The notes under the pieces were generated by a model, which worked only from the letters and a program-made list of their open reading frames with translations, did no database searches and was not told where the DNA came from. The position numbers were made by a program, and so were the translations under genes. A stretch of 29,553 nucleotides of DNA from Bacillota bacterium (lineage in GTDB: Bacteria > Bacillota > Clostridia > Christensenellales > CAG-138), in assembly GCA_023451115.1 (NCBI GenBank), contig JAEXFV010000057.1:1-29553 (forward strand). The letters run 5' to 3'. Below are positions 1 to 7,764 of this stretch, in pieces; positions within the stretch are counted from its first letter, which is position 1; each line of letters begins with the position of its first letter.

Positions 1-1520
1 CCAGTGGCAATAATTGTGTAAGTGGAAATGGGCCGCAAAACCTCCCATTTTCCAGCTGTAATCGGCTGCCCTGAAACTGCCTGCATTAATCCTCCTTTGG
101 GATAACGGATGGCGCATGGACAATTTCGTGAAAGCGCATATTCCAGCATGTGCATCAATTCTTGCTGTGTGGCGGGAGAATAAATTTCAAGATTGGGTAA
201 AGTAGACAGATAGGCGATATCATATACCCCCTGATGGGTTTCCCCATCTTCCCCTACTAAGCCAGCCCTATCGATTGCGAATACCACAGGTAGGTTTTGC
301 AAGCATACATCATGAAGCATCTGGTCATATGCACGTTGTAAAAAGGTTGAATAAAGCGCTACCACCGGCTTAAGCCCGCCTGCAGCAAGGCCCGCCGCCA
401 TGGTAACTGCATGCTCTTCTGCAATCCCTACATCAAAATATCGATCGGGGAAGGTCTGCGCAAAAGGCACCAGGCCTGTCCCAGTAGGCATTGCCGCAGT
501 AATCGCTACAATGCGTTTTTCCTTTTCGGCTAAACGGACAAGGTGAGAACCAAAAACTTCTGAATTGCTGGCATGGGAGGCCTGCCGTTTTAATTCGCCA
601 GTAATAGGATAAAACGGGCCCACGCCATGAAACTTTTCTGGCTGGGACTCTGCAAATGAGTAACCCTTTCCCTTTTTTGTTACAGCATGAATGATGACCG
701 GTCGTTGCATCAACCGCGCTTTACGCAACACCTTATTAAGAGCGGGGATATTGTGGCCGTCAATTGGGCCCAAATAAGTGAAGCCCATGGCTTCAAACAG
801 CACGTTAGGCAAAAGAAAATATTTAATCCTATTCTTAATCCGTTCCATGCGTTTGGAAAGCCATTTTCCTAGGCGGTTGGAATCCAATACCCGTACCGTA
901 CGGCGCTTTAAATTTTGGTAAGGCGTGCTGGCCCGCATTTCACTTAAATATCGATTCATTGCCCCAACATTGTTGGAAATAGACATATCGTTGTCGTTTA
1001 GAACAATAATGAGCGGCAGCTTGCTTTGCCCCGCATCGTTTAGGGCTTCGTAAGCAAGCCCACCAGTAAGTGCGCCATCACCAATCAGCGCCACAATAGA
1101 CTCTTCCCCGCCCCGAATGGCTTTTGCTCTTGCAAAACCCAATGCAGCGGAAATGGACGTACTGGCATGGCCAACGTCAAATACATCATAGGGGCTCTCG
1201 CTATGCTTTAAAAATCCGCTGATGCCCTGCGCTTGCCGCAAAGTAGAAAATTCAGCCCGGCGTCCAGTTAAAATTTTATGAGCGTATGCCTGATGGCCCA
1301 CATCAAAGATCAACTTATCCTTTGGATTGCGAAAAACCCGGTGTAAAGCAATAATGAGTTCTACTGCACCTAAGCTGGAAGCCAAATGACCGCCAGTCTC
1401 AGAAACCACATCTATCATAAAGCTGCGCATTTCGGATGCGAGCTGATCCAATTGCTCATCCGGAATGCGCCAGAAGTCCTCCAATGAATCGATTGTATCC
1501 AACAAAGGATAATCTTGCAT
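1..1520 (-). CDS. dxs: 1-deoxy-D-xylulose-5-phosphate synthase, 3' end cut by window
   Basis: First enzyme of the non-mevalonate isoprenoid pathway: it joins pyruvate and glyceraldehyde 3-phosphate, using thiamine diphosphate and Mg2+, to give DXP in the cytoplasm. The visible 506 codons show DVGHQAYAHK, the thiamine-diphosphate motif starting GDGALTGG and ending NDNDMS, GPIDGH, DVGIAEEHAVTMAAGLA with the catalytic Glu, and DRAGLVGEDGETHQG. The family is usually about 620 residues, so the C-terminal transketolase domain runs off the left edge. The ATG start at 1520 lies 3 bases after the upstream oapA stop, and its AAGGGGAA ribosome binding site sits inside the end of oapA, so the two are translationally coupled. 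It shares an operon with ispA, which uses the isoprenoid units that Dxs starts. No odd residues were seen. Confidence 0.97.
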   Translation of the reverse strand, partial: MQDYPLLDTIDSLEDFWRIPDEQLDQLASEMRSFMIDVVSETGGHLASSLGAVELIIALHRVFRNPKDKLIFDVGHQAYAHKILTGRRAEFSTLRQAQGISGFLKHSESPYDVFDVGHASTSISAALGFARAKAIRGGEESIVALIGDGALTGGLAYEALNDAGQSKLPLIIVLNDNDMSISNNVGAMNRYLSEMRASTPYQNLKRRTVRVLDSNRLGKWLSKRMERIKNRIKYFLLPNVLFEAMGFTYLGPIDGHNIPALNKVLRKARLMQRPVIIHAVTKKGKGYSFAESQPEKFHGVGPFYPITGELKRQASHASNSEVFGSHLVRLAEKEKRIVAITAAMPTGTGLVPFAQTFPDRYFDVGIAEEHAVTMAAGLAAGGLKPVVALYSTFLQRAYDQMLHDVCLQNLPVVFAIDRAGLVGEDGETHQGVYDIAYLSTLPNLEIYSPATQQELMHMLEYALSRNCPCAIRYPKGGLMQAVSGQPITAGKWEVLRPISTYTIIAT

Positions 1521-1523
1521 AGG

Positions 1524-2096
1524 CTAATTCCCCTTGGGCCGTTCTTTCCGCGAAAAGAAAGAAAGAACTTTTCCGACTCCAAATACAATTTGATGGCTTT
1601 TGCGCATGGCAACACGCTTGCCAAGCGCCTTTCCTCCCACCGTGCATGCAGCAATCACACTTGAAACAATAATACCCAATAGCAACTGCGAAAATCCAGT
1701 GCTCTCTATAAAAAGCTTGGCGGATATGGCAGCACCCATTGCGCCGGAAACGATACCGCAGATATCTCCCACCACGTCATTGCAAATGTTAGACACCATT
1801 CCAGCAGACTGCACCAAACGGATCGCTTGCTTTGCTCCGGGAATTTTTTTAGACGCCATAGCAGTGTACGCGGTGACATCCTGAAACGTTACCGCAATGC
1901 CAATAATATCAAAACCAATCCCCACACAGATGATAAACAGCAATACCAGTAGCGCAACCGGAAGGGACGCGCCCATCATAGATGTTTCGGAAAAAAAGTT
2001 GAAAAGCATAGCCAGCATAAATGTCAAGAAAAACACTTTTACTGGCCATAAATCTCGTTTTTTATTTTTTGGCTTATTACTATGCCCGGAATCCAC
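1524..2096 (-). CDS. oapA: OLE-associated membrane protein OapA
   Basis: Small integral membrane protein of 190 residues, placed between a long non-coding RNA-like region and dxs. That is exactly where OapA lies in bacteria with OLE RNA. OapA binds OLE RNA and brings it to the membrane (established in Bacillus/Halalkalibacterium halodurans). Visible here: a basic N-terminus (KPKNKKR), four hydrophobic stretches near residues 19-36, 43-67, 112-128 and 135-155, and a D-x-x-x-D motif at Asp107/Asp111. As I recall, the B. halodurans protein has a functionally important Asp pair at nearly the same positions. I chose the GTG at 2096, preceded by GGGGTG; this gives about the family length. The same frame stays open to 2285, but that extension would be translated OLE RNA. 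Stop is TAG. The assignment rests on context, size and motif, without an alignment. Confidence 0.85.
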   Translation of the reverse strand: MDSGHSNKPKNKKRDLWPVKVFFLTFMLAMLFNFFSETSMMGASLPVALLVLLFIICVGIGFDIIGIAVTFQDVTAYTAMASKKIPGAKQAIRLVQSAGMVSNICNDVVGDICGIVSGAMGAAISAKLFIESTGFSQLLLGIIVSSVIAACTVGGKALGKRVAMRKSHQIVFGVGKVLSFFSRKERPKGN

Positions 2097-2114
2097 GCAA
2101 GCACCCCGGCTTTC

Positions 2115-2703
2115 TATAAAGTAAAGGTGGTGGCATATTGAGTAGACTTTGCGGCTTAGGTCTAGTAGGATTTCCCCATCGTTCACTCCCCGTCGCCGAT
2201 AGGAGCGGTTTCCCATTAAGCCCGATGCTGGTATGTCGCCATACCCAGGACTAGATTGCCACTTAGGCCACACCGTAATCCCCAATATGCCCAGAACAAC
2301 AGTCTAGGAGCTTTCCTCAACAGCTCTGTTGCCTCCTAGCCTCTTTTGCAGAGAAGGTTTCAGAAGGCAATCGCCTTGATACATTTGGCCAAACATATCG
2401 AAAGCGTGTTCCTTTCATCCACCAACGCCACGCAAGGCAGGCTACACTGTACACAGTCATCACCGCAATACAGGTTTAATCCTAGAGAGTAACTGGTGAA
2501 CAGCCACCCTTTTAGGTCTCCACGGAGGATGGGTCAACGCCCGCATGCCATTGCGGATCGCCCAGCCCCCTTAACTCCCAGCATCGACCCCCGACTGGGC
2601 GTCGCAAGCCAACACCAGGAACTTCATCGATGTGCCCTCAACGGATTTTTAGGCCCGCTTTCAGAGACAACATCACTGACTAGAATACTGCACCACCGAG
2701 GCA
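2115..2703 (-). ncRNA. ole: OLE RNA (ornate large extremophilic RNA), boundaries approximate
   Basis: A gap of about 700 bases between ispA and oapA has no plausible gene but many short inverted repeats. These include a CTAGGAG/CTCCTAG stem (2304-2310 with 2333-2339) enclosing CAACAG/CTGTTG, a CGCCCAG/CTGGGCG pair (2559-2565 with 2595-2601), a CCGCA/TGCGG hairpin (2541-2556) and an AAGGC/GCCTT hairpin (2363-2376). A sigma-A-like promoter lies just upstream. OLE RNAs are about 600 nt and are encoded immediately before oapA in operons with ispA, xseA/B, folD, nusB and dxs, which is the arrangement here. OLE and OapA form a membrane ribonucleoprotein linked to Mg2+, alcohol, cold and energy stress in B. 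halodurans. The ends are estimated from the promoter and the oapA start; I could not align it to the known consensus. Confidence 0.85.
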
Positions 2704-2708
2704 AGTGT

Positions 2709-2737
2709 ATCATAGCTTGCTGCAAATTTCAAGTAAA
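2709..2737 (-). promoter_or_regulatory. Sigma-A-like promoter in front of OLE RNA
   Basis: On the minus strand, -35 TTTACT (2732-2737) is followed by 17 bases and -10 TATGAT (2709-2714). Transcription would begin near 2702, at the 5' side of the structured RNA. Just upstream is a CTGCTC/GAGCAG hairpin followed by GCTGTTT, which might act as a weak terminator for ispA. This would let OLE-oapA-dxs be transcribed apart from the folD-xse-ispA part. Confidence 0.55.
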
Positions 2738-2792
2738 CAGCCTGCTCCCCTGAGCAGATGCTACGCTTTTTAACAACATATTTACAGTTCTT

Positions 2793-3692
2793 CTATATTT
2801 CGCGCTTTAAGGTATAGTCCACAAGCGCTAAGAAAAAGGCCGTATCTCGCTGGGCAAGAGGTACAAGGGCATCCTTTGCTGCCTTGGCCGCCTGCTGGGC
2901 TTTTTCTCTTGCAACCGAGAGACCATATAATGCCGGATAAGTAAGTTTCCCGTTAGCGGCATCTTTTCCCAGGGTTTTACCCATTTGTTTTGCATCGCCT
3001 ACCACATCCAGAATATCATCAGTGATCTGGAACAATAAGCCATAGTACGCGCCGAACGAATGAAGCGCTTGCAATGCCTCCTGAGAGCCATTGGCGCATA
3101 GGCCACCCGCTTCTACGCTGGCAATCAACATCGCTGCGGTTTTTCCCCTATGGATTGCTTGCAATAAATCTTCACTGCAAAGATGCTCTTTTTCAGCCTC
3201 TAAATCAAGACTCTGACCGGCAACCATGCCTGTTACCCCAGCGCCGTGAAAAACGGCTTTGGTCGCTTGCACTAGGTGCGCAGCAAAATCATGTGCAGCG
3301 CAGTGTGAAAGGGCAATCTCAATTGCATAGGAGAGAAGCCCATCCCCTGCCAAAATGGCAGGCCCTTCTCCAAAAACTTTATGGTTGGTGAGCTTGCCCC
3401 TGCGATAATCATCGTTATCCATTGCTGGCAAATCATCATGGATGAGGGAATAGGTATGGATCATTTCCAGAGCGCAAGCCAGTGGCAATACCTGCCCATC
3501 TTCGCCACCCAGCAATTCACAAGCAGCCAACGCAAGGCAGGGACGCAGCCGTTTCCCCCCCGCAAACAGGCTGTAAGCCATGCTATCCTTTAAACGCTGC
3601 GGGATATTGGGTGCGTCTAAATATTGGGTCAGAGCGGATTCCGTTAAAGCGGTATACCGCCCCATGGTTTGCATAAGTTCATGGATTGTCAT
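2793..3692 (-). CDS. ispA: Geranyl/farnesyl diphosphate synthase (polyprenyl synthetase)
   Basis: Condenses isopentenyl diphosphate with dimethylallyl or geranyl diphosphate to short-chain prenyl diphosphates for quinones and undecaprenyl carriers. The 299-residue product has both aspartate-rich Mg2+-binding motifs: DDLPAMDNDD in the first third and DDILDVVGDAKQMGKTLGKD near the C-terminus. FAGGKRLRP, a substrate-binding stretch, precedes them. The family is usually 290-300 residues. I placed the start at the ATG at 3692 (reading MTIHELMQTMGRY) because GGGGAA lies just upstream. The frame is open further to 3746 but only across xseB sequence. It overlaps the end of xseB by 14 bases, indicating coupling. 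Stop is TAG. Downstream lies the OLE RNA region, then oapA and dxs, the head of the same pathway. Confidence 0.96.
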   Translation of the reverse strand: MTIHELMQTMGRYTALTESALTQYLDAPNIPQRLKDSMAYSLFAGGKRLRPCLALAACELLGGEDGQVLPLACALEMIHTYSLIHDDLPAMDNDDYRRGKLTNHKVFGEGPAILAGDGLLSYAIEIALSHCAAHDFAAHLVQATKAVFHGAGVTGMVAGQSLDLEAEKEHLCSEDLLQAIHRGKTAAMLIASVEAGGLCANGSQEALQALHSFGAYYGLLFQITDDILDVVGDAKQMGKTLGKDAANGKLTYPALYGLSVAREKAQQAAKAAKDALVPLAQRDTAFFLALVDYTLKREI

Positions 3693-3906
3693 GGAGTTCC
3701 CCGTCCTTTTCAGGCGCAATGGCATCCAGGCGAGCCTGGTAAGCATCCAACAGATCCATGCATTGCTTACCCAGCGCTGCGCCTTGCTCGTATAACGACA
3801 CCATCTCTTCCAAGGGAATGTTGCCGCTTTCCAGTTTGTTCACGATTTCCTCCAACTGGTCCATGGATTGTTCAAAGCTCGGTTTGTTTTCCATAAACTC
3901 CCCCAT
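3679..3906 (-). CDS. xseB: Exodeoxyribonuclease VII small subunit
   Basis: Small subunit of exonuclease VII, which with XseA degrades single-stranded DNA from both ends into oligonucleotides. The 75-residue acidic, helical protein carries the family signature from SFEQSMDQLEEIVNKLESG to LYEQGAALGKQC, forming the coiled coil that packs on XseA. Family length is usually 60-85 residues. Its ATG at 3906 overlaps the TAA of xseA (TAATG), and its TGA overlaps the start of ispA, so three genes are tightly coupled. Confidence 0.96.
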   Translation of the reverse strand: MGEFMENKPSFEQSMDQLEEIVNKLESGNIPLEEMVSLYEQGAALGKQCMDLLDAYQARLDAIAPEKDGELHDNP

Positions 3907-5141
3907 TATTCCTTAATTGCGCTATTATTGGCTTCATTGTGCAAGTTGACATCCTCAACTTGGGCAAATACTTGCCCATCCTGCATACGCAAAATAATTT
4001 GCTCCTGAGGGGATAAGCCGTTTGCATGATCCACCGGCTGTCCCCCTTTGCGTTGAACCAGCGCATATCCTCGTCTTAGCACAGATTTTGGGCCCAGGGC
4101 TTCCAGCCGCCCTAAATAAGTGTGCAAGCTTGATTGGCTGGACGCAAGTCTAACCTGACAGGCGCGCAACATTGCCTGCTGCCCTGTAATCAATGTTTGC
4201 CTTTTTATGCAAAGCATATGCGATACATTGGAAAACCCTTTGGATTGTAACAACATGCTTGTCCGTTGACGTTTTTGAACCACCCCATGCTGCAAAGAGC
4301 GGCTCAGCCGATACAACAAGGCATCTGTTTGCTGGCTTAATTGGGCATATTCCGGCACGCACAATTCTGCAGCAGCCGATGGCGTGGGTGCGCGTAAATC
4401 TGCTGTAAAATCCGCAATTGTAAAGTCCGTTTCATGGCCTACGGCGCTAATTACGGGAATTTGGCTCTTAAAAATTGCGGTTGCAACCGGAATCTCGTTA
4501 AATGCCCACAAATCCTCCATGCTGCCGCCGCCGCGTCCCACTATCATCACATCTGCGCGGCCATCCCAGTTTATCTGTCGGATACCAGCGGCAATTTCTT
4601 GCGCTGCTCCCTGTCCTTGTACTGCCACAGGGCAATACACGATATCCATTGTGGGATACCGTCGGCGGATGATCTGCAGGATATCTTGTAATGCAGCTCC
4701 TGTTCCTGACGTAACAATGCCCACACATCGCGGCAATTGGGGAATAGGACGCTTGCGGGAAACATCGAAATACCCTTTTGCTTCCAGCTTGGTTTTTAAC
4801 AGCAAAAACTGTTTATAGAGATCGCCCTCTCCTTCTTGCTCCAAGGACTGGGCATATAGCTGAAATTGACCATCCCGTGTATACAATGCAGCATAACCGA
4901 TCAGAACGACCTGCATGCCGTCCTGTGGCCGAAAAGAAAGCTGTTGTGCAGCTTGTCGGAACATAACGCAACGAACCAAACCGCTTTGGTCTTTTAAAGA
5001 GAAATAAAGGTGTCCGGAAGTATGACGCTTAAACCCGGAAATTTCACCTTTCACCCTTAAATTGCGTAGCACAGGATCTCGGGAAATCAGGCTGCCTACA
5101 TATTCATTCAGTTCGCTAACCGTAATGGAAGCTAACTGCAT
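3906..5141 (-). CDS. xseA: Exodeoxyribonuclease VII large subunit
   Basis: Catalytic subunit of exonuclease VII, a single-strand-specific DNase in repair. The 411-residue protein has an N-terminal OB-fold (about residues 5-100, with VKGEISGFKRHTSGHLYFSL), then the catalytic domain with VGIVTSGTGAALQDI, the glycine-rich MIVGRGGGSMEDLWAFNE and SAVGHETDFTIADFTADLRAPTPSAAAE. After that comes a helical region that binds XseB, and a C-terminal LRRGYALVQ stretch. Length is typical for Firmicutes. The ATG at 5141 is preceded by AAGGGGGA. The TAA overlaps the xseB ATG. It follows folD by 18 bases. Confidence 0.97.
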   Translation of the reverse strand: MQLASITVSELNEYVGSLISRDPVLRNLRVKGEISGFKRHTSGHLYFSLKDQSGLVRCVMFRQAAQQLSFRPQDGMQVVLIGYAALYTRDGQFQLYAQSLEQEGEGDLYKQFLLLKTKLEAKGYFDVSRKRPIPQLPRCVGIVTSGTGAALQDILQIIRRRYPTMDIVYCPVAVQGQGAAQEIAAGIRQINWDGRADVMIVGRGGGSMEDLWAFNEIPVATAIFKSQIPVISAVGHETDFTIADFTADLRAPTPSAAAELCVPEYAQLSQQTDALLYRLSRSLQHGVVQKRQRTSMLLQSKGFSNVSHMLCIKRQTLITGQQAMLRACQVRLASSQSSLHTYLGRLEALGPKSVLRRGYALVQRKGGQPVDHANGLSPQEQIILRMQDGQVFAQVEDVNLHNEANNSAIKE

Positions 5142-5159
5142 GGCTGTGTATCCCCCTTG

Positions 5160-6020
5160 TTATACATCTAACCCGCAAGCGCGCGCTGCCGCGTCTACAG
5201 TATTGCGCATTAACATGGCAATGGTCATGGGGCCAACACCACCAGGAACCGGTGTAATATATCCGGCTACTTCTTTTACCTGGTCGTAGTCAACATCACC
5301 GCACAGCTTTCCGTCCGGCGTGCGGTTGATGCCCACATCGATTACGATCGCCCCGGGTTTTACCATATGCTTTTGAACAAGGTTTGGACGCCCTACTGCG
5401 CTTACCAGTACATCAGCCTGCCGGGTAAATTGGGATAAATCGGGCGTACGGGAATGGCAGATGGTTACGGTTGCATGTTCTTGCAACAGCAGCATTGCCA
5501 CCGGTTTCCCTACAATGGCACTACGGCCTATGACTACCGCATGTTTTCCACATAGATCAATTCCCGTGCTTTTAATCAATTTCATAATACCACGCGGCGT
5601 GCAAGGCAATGTACAGGGCTGGCCGGCCAATAAAGCGCCTGCATTGAGCGGGTGAAACCCATCCACATCTTTTTCGGGAAGAATAGCCTTGATCACCTTG
5701 TTTTCATCCAGATGAGCCGGTAATGGCATTTGAACTAAGATGCCATGCACGGACGCATCATTGTTTAATTGCTCGATTAACTCCAATAGAACTTCTAAAG
5801 AAGTGTCTTTTGCAAGCCGGTATACTTGGCCCTGAATTCCCAAAGCTTTTGCAGTTTTTTCCTTACTTCCCACGTAAACCATAGATGCTGGGTCTTCTCC
5901 AACCAGTATCACGCTAAGGCCAGGCTGATTGCCCTGCAAAGTTAGTTCTTTTATGCGGGGAATCAGTTTTTCCCGCTCTGCTTGGGCTATGAATTTTCCG
6001 TCAATGCGTTGTGCTTCCAC
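5160..6020 (-). CDS. folD: Bifunctional methylenetetrahydrofolate dehydrogenase/cyclohydrolase
   Basis: Interconverts 5,10-methylene-, 5,10-methenyl- and 10-formyl-tetrahydrofolate with NADP(H), supplying one-carbon units for purines and formyl-methionine. The 286-residue protein shows VGSKEKTAKALG (catalytic Lys region), QMPLPAHLDENKVI, PEKDVDGFHPLNAG, the Rossmann nucleotide-binding VVIGRSAIVGKPVAMLL and the C-terminal ITPVPGGVGPMTIAMLMRNT. The GTG start at 6020 is supported by AGGGAGG seven bases upstream. It begins the folD-xseA-xseB-ispA run; a 224-base gap separates it from nusB. No oddities in motifs or length. Confidence 0.97.
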   Translation of the reverse strand: MEAQRIDGKFIAQAEREKLIPRIKELTLQGNQPGLSVILVGEDPASMVYVGSKEKTAKALGIQGQVYRLAKDTSLEVLLELIEQLNNDASVHGILVQMPLPAHLDENKVIKAILPEKDVDGFHPLNAGALLAGQPCTLPCTPRGIMKLIKSTGIDLCGKHAVVIGRSAIVGKPVAMLLLQEHATVTICHSRTPDLSQFTRQADVLVSAVGRPNLVQKHMVKPGAIVIDVGINRTPDGKLCGDVDYDQVKEVAGYITPVPGGVGPMTIAMLMRNTVDAAARACGLDV

Positions 6021-6244
6021 TTTTAAACCTCCCTACCCCGGCAATCATTCATTGCTTTGGGGAATTCATACGCAATCTACAATTATAGTTTGGGAATAGA
6101 TAAACTTACGCTATCATAACAAGCACCGCCAAGGCGGCGGCGCTGCAAAATACTACACAATAGAAGCGATTGAAAACGTAGCAGTCTATTTTGCTGAGGC
6201 AATTACAGGCTTGCTTTTTCCGAAATTAAGAAATTTACAGGATT
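6021..6244 (-). promoter_or_regulatory. nusB-folD intergenic gap with hairpin and putative folD promoter
   Basis: No gene is visible. On the minus strand a GC-rich hairpin (AGCGCCGCC pairing with GGCGGTGCT across a 5-base loop, 6122-6144) could end the nusB transcript, though no strong T-run follows. Downstream of it is a TATAAT box (6082-6087) with a poor -35, so folD and the genes after it may have their own start. The terminator and promoter roles are inference. Confidence 0.4.
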
Positions 6245-6676
6245 TCAGCAAGGTTCCCCATTCAAGTCAGCGCCTATTTTTTTGCGGGAAATAGTCCCCA
6301 GTATGCCATTGATATAAGCGGAAGAATGCTCGCCCCCAAAACGTTTGGCTAATTCTACAGCCTCATTGATGGCAACGCTATCCGGCACATCGGCACGATA
6401 TAACATTTCATAAATCGCAATGCGCAGCACACATAAATCCACCCGCGCCATCCGATCGATGGTCCAACCGATTGCATATTGTTCAATCAGATTATCAATA
6501 TTGGCCTTTTGGTTCTCAATCCCCTGCATAACGCCATTGGCGTAATCAAAGTCTTCTTCCGAAGGAGCCTCTGGGATATCAGATTGATCCAGAACCGCTT
6601 CATAGGTATCTTCCCCGCCCAACATTTGGGCAAAAACCAATTTCATCGCAACTTCGCGCGCGATCTTTCTGCTCAT
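6245..6676 (-). CDS. nusB: Transcription antitermination protein NusB
   Basis: NusB pairs with ribosomal protein S10 (NusE) on boxA RNA to keep RNA polymerase processive on rRNA operons. The 143-residue all-helical protein begins MSRKIAREVAMKLVFAQML, a typical RNA-binding arginine-rich N-terminus. It has the characteristic WTIDRMARVDLCVLRIAIYEML and DVPDSVAINEAVELAKRFG in the C-terminal half, and ends near YINGILG. Length matches the family (130-150). The ATG at 6676 has AGGAGGAAAG about 13 bases upstream, slightly long. It follows DUF2273 by 52 bases. Its place between the Asp23 cluster and folD is common in Clostridia. Confidence 0.96.
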   Translation of the reverse strand: MSRKIAREVAMKLVFAQMLGGEDTYEAVLDQSDIPEAPSEEDFDYANGVMQGIENQKANIDNLIEQYAIGWTIDRMARVDLCVLRIAIYEMLYRADVPDSVAINEAVELAKRFGGEHSSAYINGILGTISRKKIGADLNGEPC

Positions 6677-6728
6677 GCCGATTTACTTTCCTCCTGCTGT
6701 CTGAGGGCGATAGCGACGCCACAGCAAT

Positions 6729-6959
6729 TTATCTTTTTGGTAGTATGCGGTCTAAAAATGCCCGCACCGTGTCAATGCCTCCACGATCCATTAATACGCC
6801 GAATAAAAGGCATAACCCAACAATGACGCACAATAATAGCGTGCGCCAAAAATTGATGGTGAGCATCAATATACCGATGATTAGGCCAGCCAATACACAG
6901 CCTACCGCCCAACGGTGGGCTGTGATAAAAGACCGCAGCCGTTCTTTCCAATCTTCCAA
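6729..6959 (-). CDS. DUF2273 small membrane protein
   Basis: Protein of about 76 residues with two adjacent hydrophobic segments separated by a short polar turn (AVGCVLAGLIIGILMLTINF and TLLLCVIVGLCLLFGVLM) and a basic C-terminal tail. This is the DUF2273 pattern of small membrane proteins co-encoded with Asp23 and AmaP. The function is unknown; with those partners it is thought to sit at the cell membrane in the alkaline-shock/envelope group. Start choice: the frame permits a GTG at 6968, but AAGGAG would directly abut it. The TTG at 6959 has that ribosome binding site at proper spacing, so I prefer it. The gene begins 30 bases after the amaP stop. Confidence 0.82.
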   Translation of the reverse strand: MEDWKERLRSFITAHRWAVGCVLAGLIIGILMLTINFWRTLLLCVIVGLCLLFGVLMDRGGIDTVRAFLDRILPKR

Positions 6960-6989
6960 TATGGTCACTCCTTCGCCTACGCGATTAGG

Positions 6990-7553
6990 CTAATCTACAC
7001 GGCTTTGTGGATTCAGCGAGGTATCTTCAACTAAAATAGAAACCTCCCGTACCGAAATGCCGGAAAGACGTTCCACATACTCTTTTAATGATTTTTGCAA
7101 CGCTCCGGAAAGTTCGGGAATATTGGTATCCGGCATCAAAGATAGACGAATGCGTAATACTACGCCGCCTTCCCGCACTGGCAATACCGTGCTGTTAACG
7201 CTGCGAATGCGATTATTTGCCCGGCAATGCTTTTGCACCATTGCATCAATAGCTGCAATGCTGATATAAGCGGCACCCAAATCCGTTGTTTGCACCAAAG
7301 TGGAGCTGGGCAAAGGATCTTGCCTTTTCTTTCCTCCTGCAAACATCAGCCGTAAAGATAAAAGCAAGATAACAAACCCGCTGCTAATCAATACCAGCTG
7401 CCATATGGGCTGGGGGTACCAGGCTGCAATCAGCTGCTGAACATTCTCCAAAGGGATGAAGCGCAATGCCAGCACAAGTAAACCAAGAGAGAGCACTGTT
7501 GTAATGAGCAACAGCAGCCCGAGAAGGATACGGTCAAATAATTTCGGCTTCAT
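6990..7553 (-). CDS. amaP: Alkaline shock response membrane anchor protein AmaP
   Basis: AmaP anchors Asp23 to the cytoplasmic membrane in Staphylococcus aureus. This 187-residue protein fits: two N-terminal transmembrane segments (about residues 8-28 and 45-65), then a soluble Asp23/Gls24-like domain with GAAYISIAAIDAMVQKHC and IPELSGALQKSLKEYVERLSG, ending in VSILVEDTSL. The frame opens at 7595, but GGGAGG sits just before the ATG at 7553 (MKPKLFDRIL), so that is the start. Stop is TAG, with DUF2273 following. A 211-base spacer with a long hairpin separates it from asp23. Confidence 0.9.
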   Translation of the reverse strand: MKPKLFDRILLGLLLLITTVLSLGLLVLALRFIPLENVQQLIAAWYPQPIWQLVLISSGFVILLLSLRLMFAGGKKRQDPLPSSTLVQTTDLGAAYISIAAIDAMVQKHCRANNRIRSVNSTVLPVREGGVVLRIRLSLMPDTNIPELSGALQKSLKEYVERLSGISVREVSILVEDTSLNPQSRVD

Positions 7554-7641
7554 GTGCACCTCCCCCCAAAACATTGATTTTGGGGATTTCAACAAAGTCC
7601 TATGCCAAAGTCTGCGGCTTTGATCGCTTTAAGTGCTTTGC

Positions 7642-7650
7642 ACTATAGCA
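7642..7650 (-). promoter_or_regulatory. Possible extended -10 promoter for amaP
   Basis: On the minus strand TGCTATAGT forms an extended -10 element about 90 bases upstream of amaP, with no good -35 at 17 bases. It lies just past the long hairpin at 7666-7706, so a new transcript could begin here after termination or processing. Sequence match only. Confidence 0.35.
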
Positions 7651-7665
7651 TATTTTCACAAACAC

Positions 7666-7706
7666 AACCGCAAAGGCCACCTTTGAAAAAGGCGGTCCAT
7701 GCGGTT
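7666..7706 (-). other. Long stem-loop between asp23 and amaP
   Basis: A 41-base inverted repeat: outer arms AACCGCA/TGCGGTT and inner arms GGACCGCCTTT/AAAGGTGGCCT around a TTC loop. The inner arms carry two mismatches and G-U wobbles on the minus-strand RNA. It falls between asp23 and amaP. There is no long T-run after it, so it may be an RNA processing or stability element, or a weak terminator. Confidence 0.5.
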
Positions 7707-7764
7707 AAGAGCAAAAGCAACCATCTCCCCGTAGTCAGGGACACAAAGTCAAGGAAATTGACTT

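Noticed and set aside
2115..2703. RNase P RNA, tmRNA or 6S RNA as the identity of the structured region
   Set aside because: None of their hallmark sequences is present (no AGGAAAGUCC-type RNase P core, no tmRNA tag frame or tRNA-like ends). The size and place before a small membrane protein and dxs fit OLE RNA.
2496..2753. Plus-strand 85-codon open frame as a gene
   Set aside because: It lies wholly within the structured RNA on the opposite strand, has no convincing ribosome binding site and no recognisable protein features.
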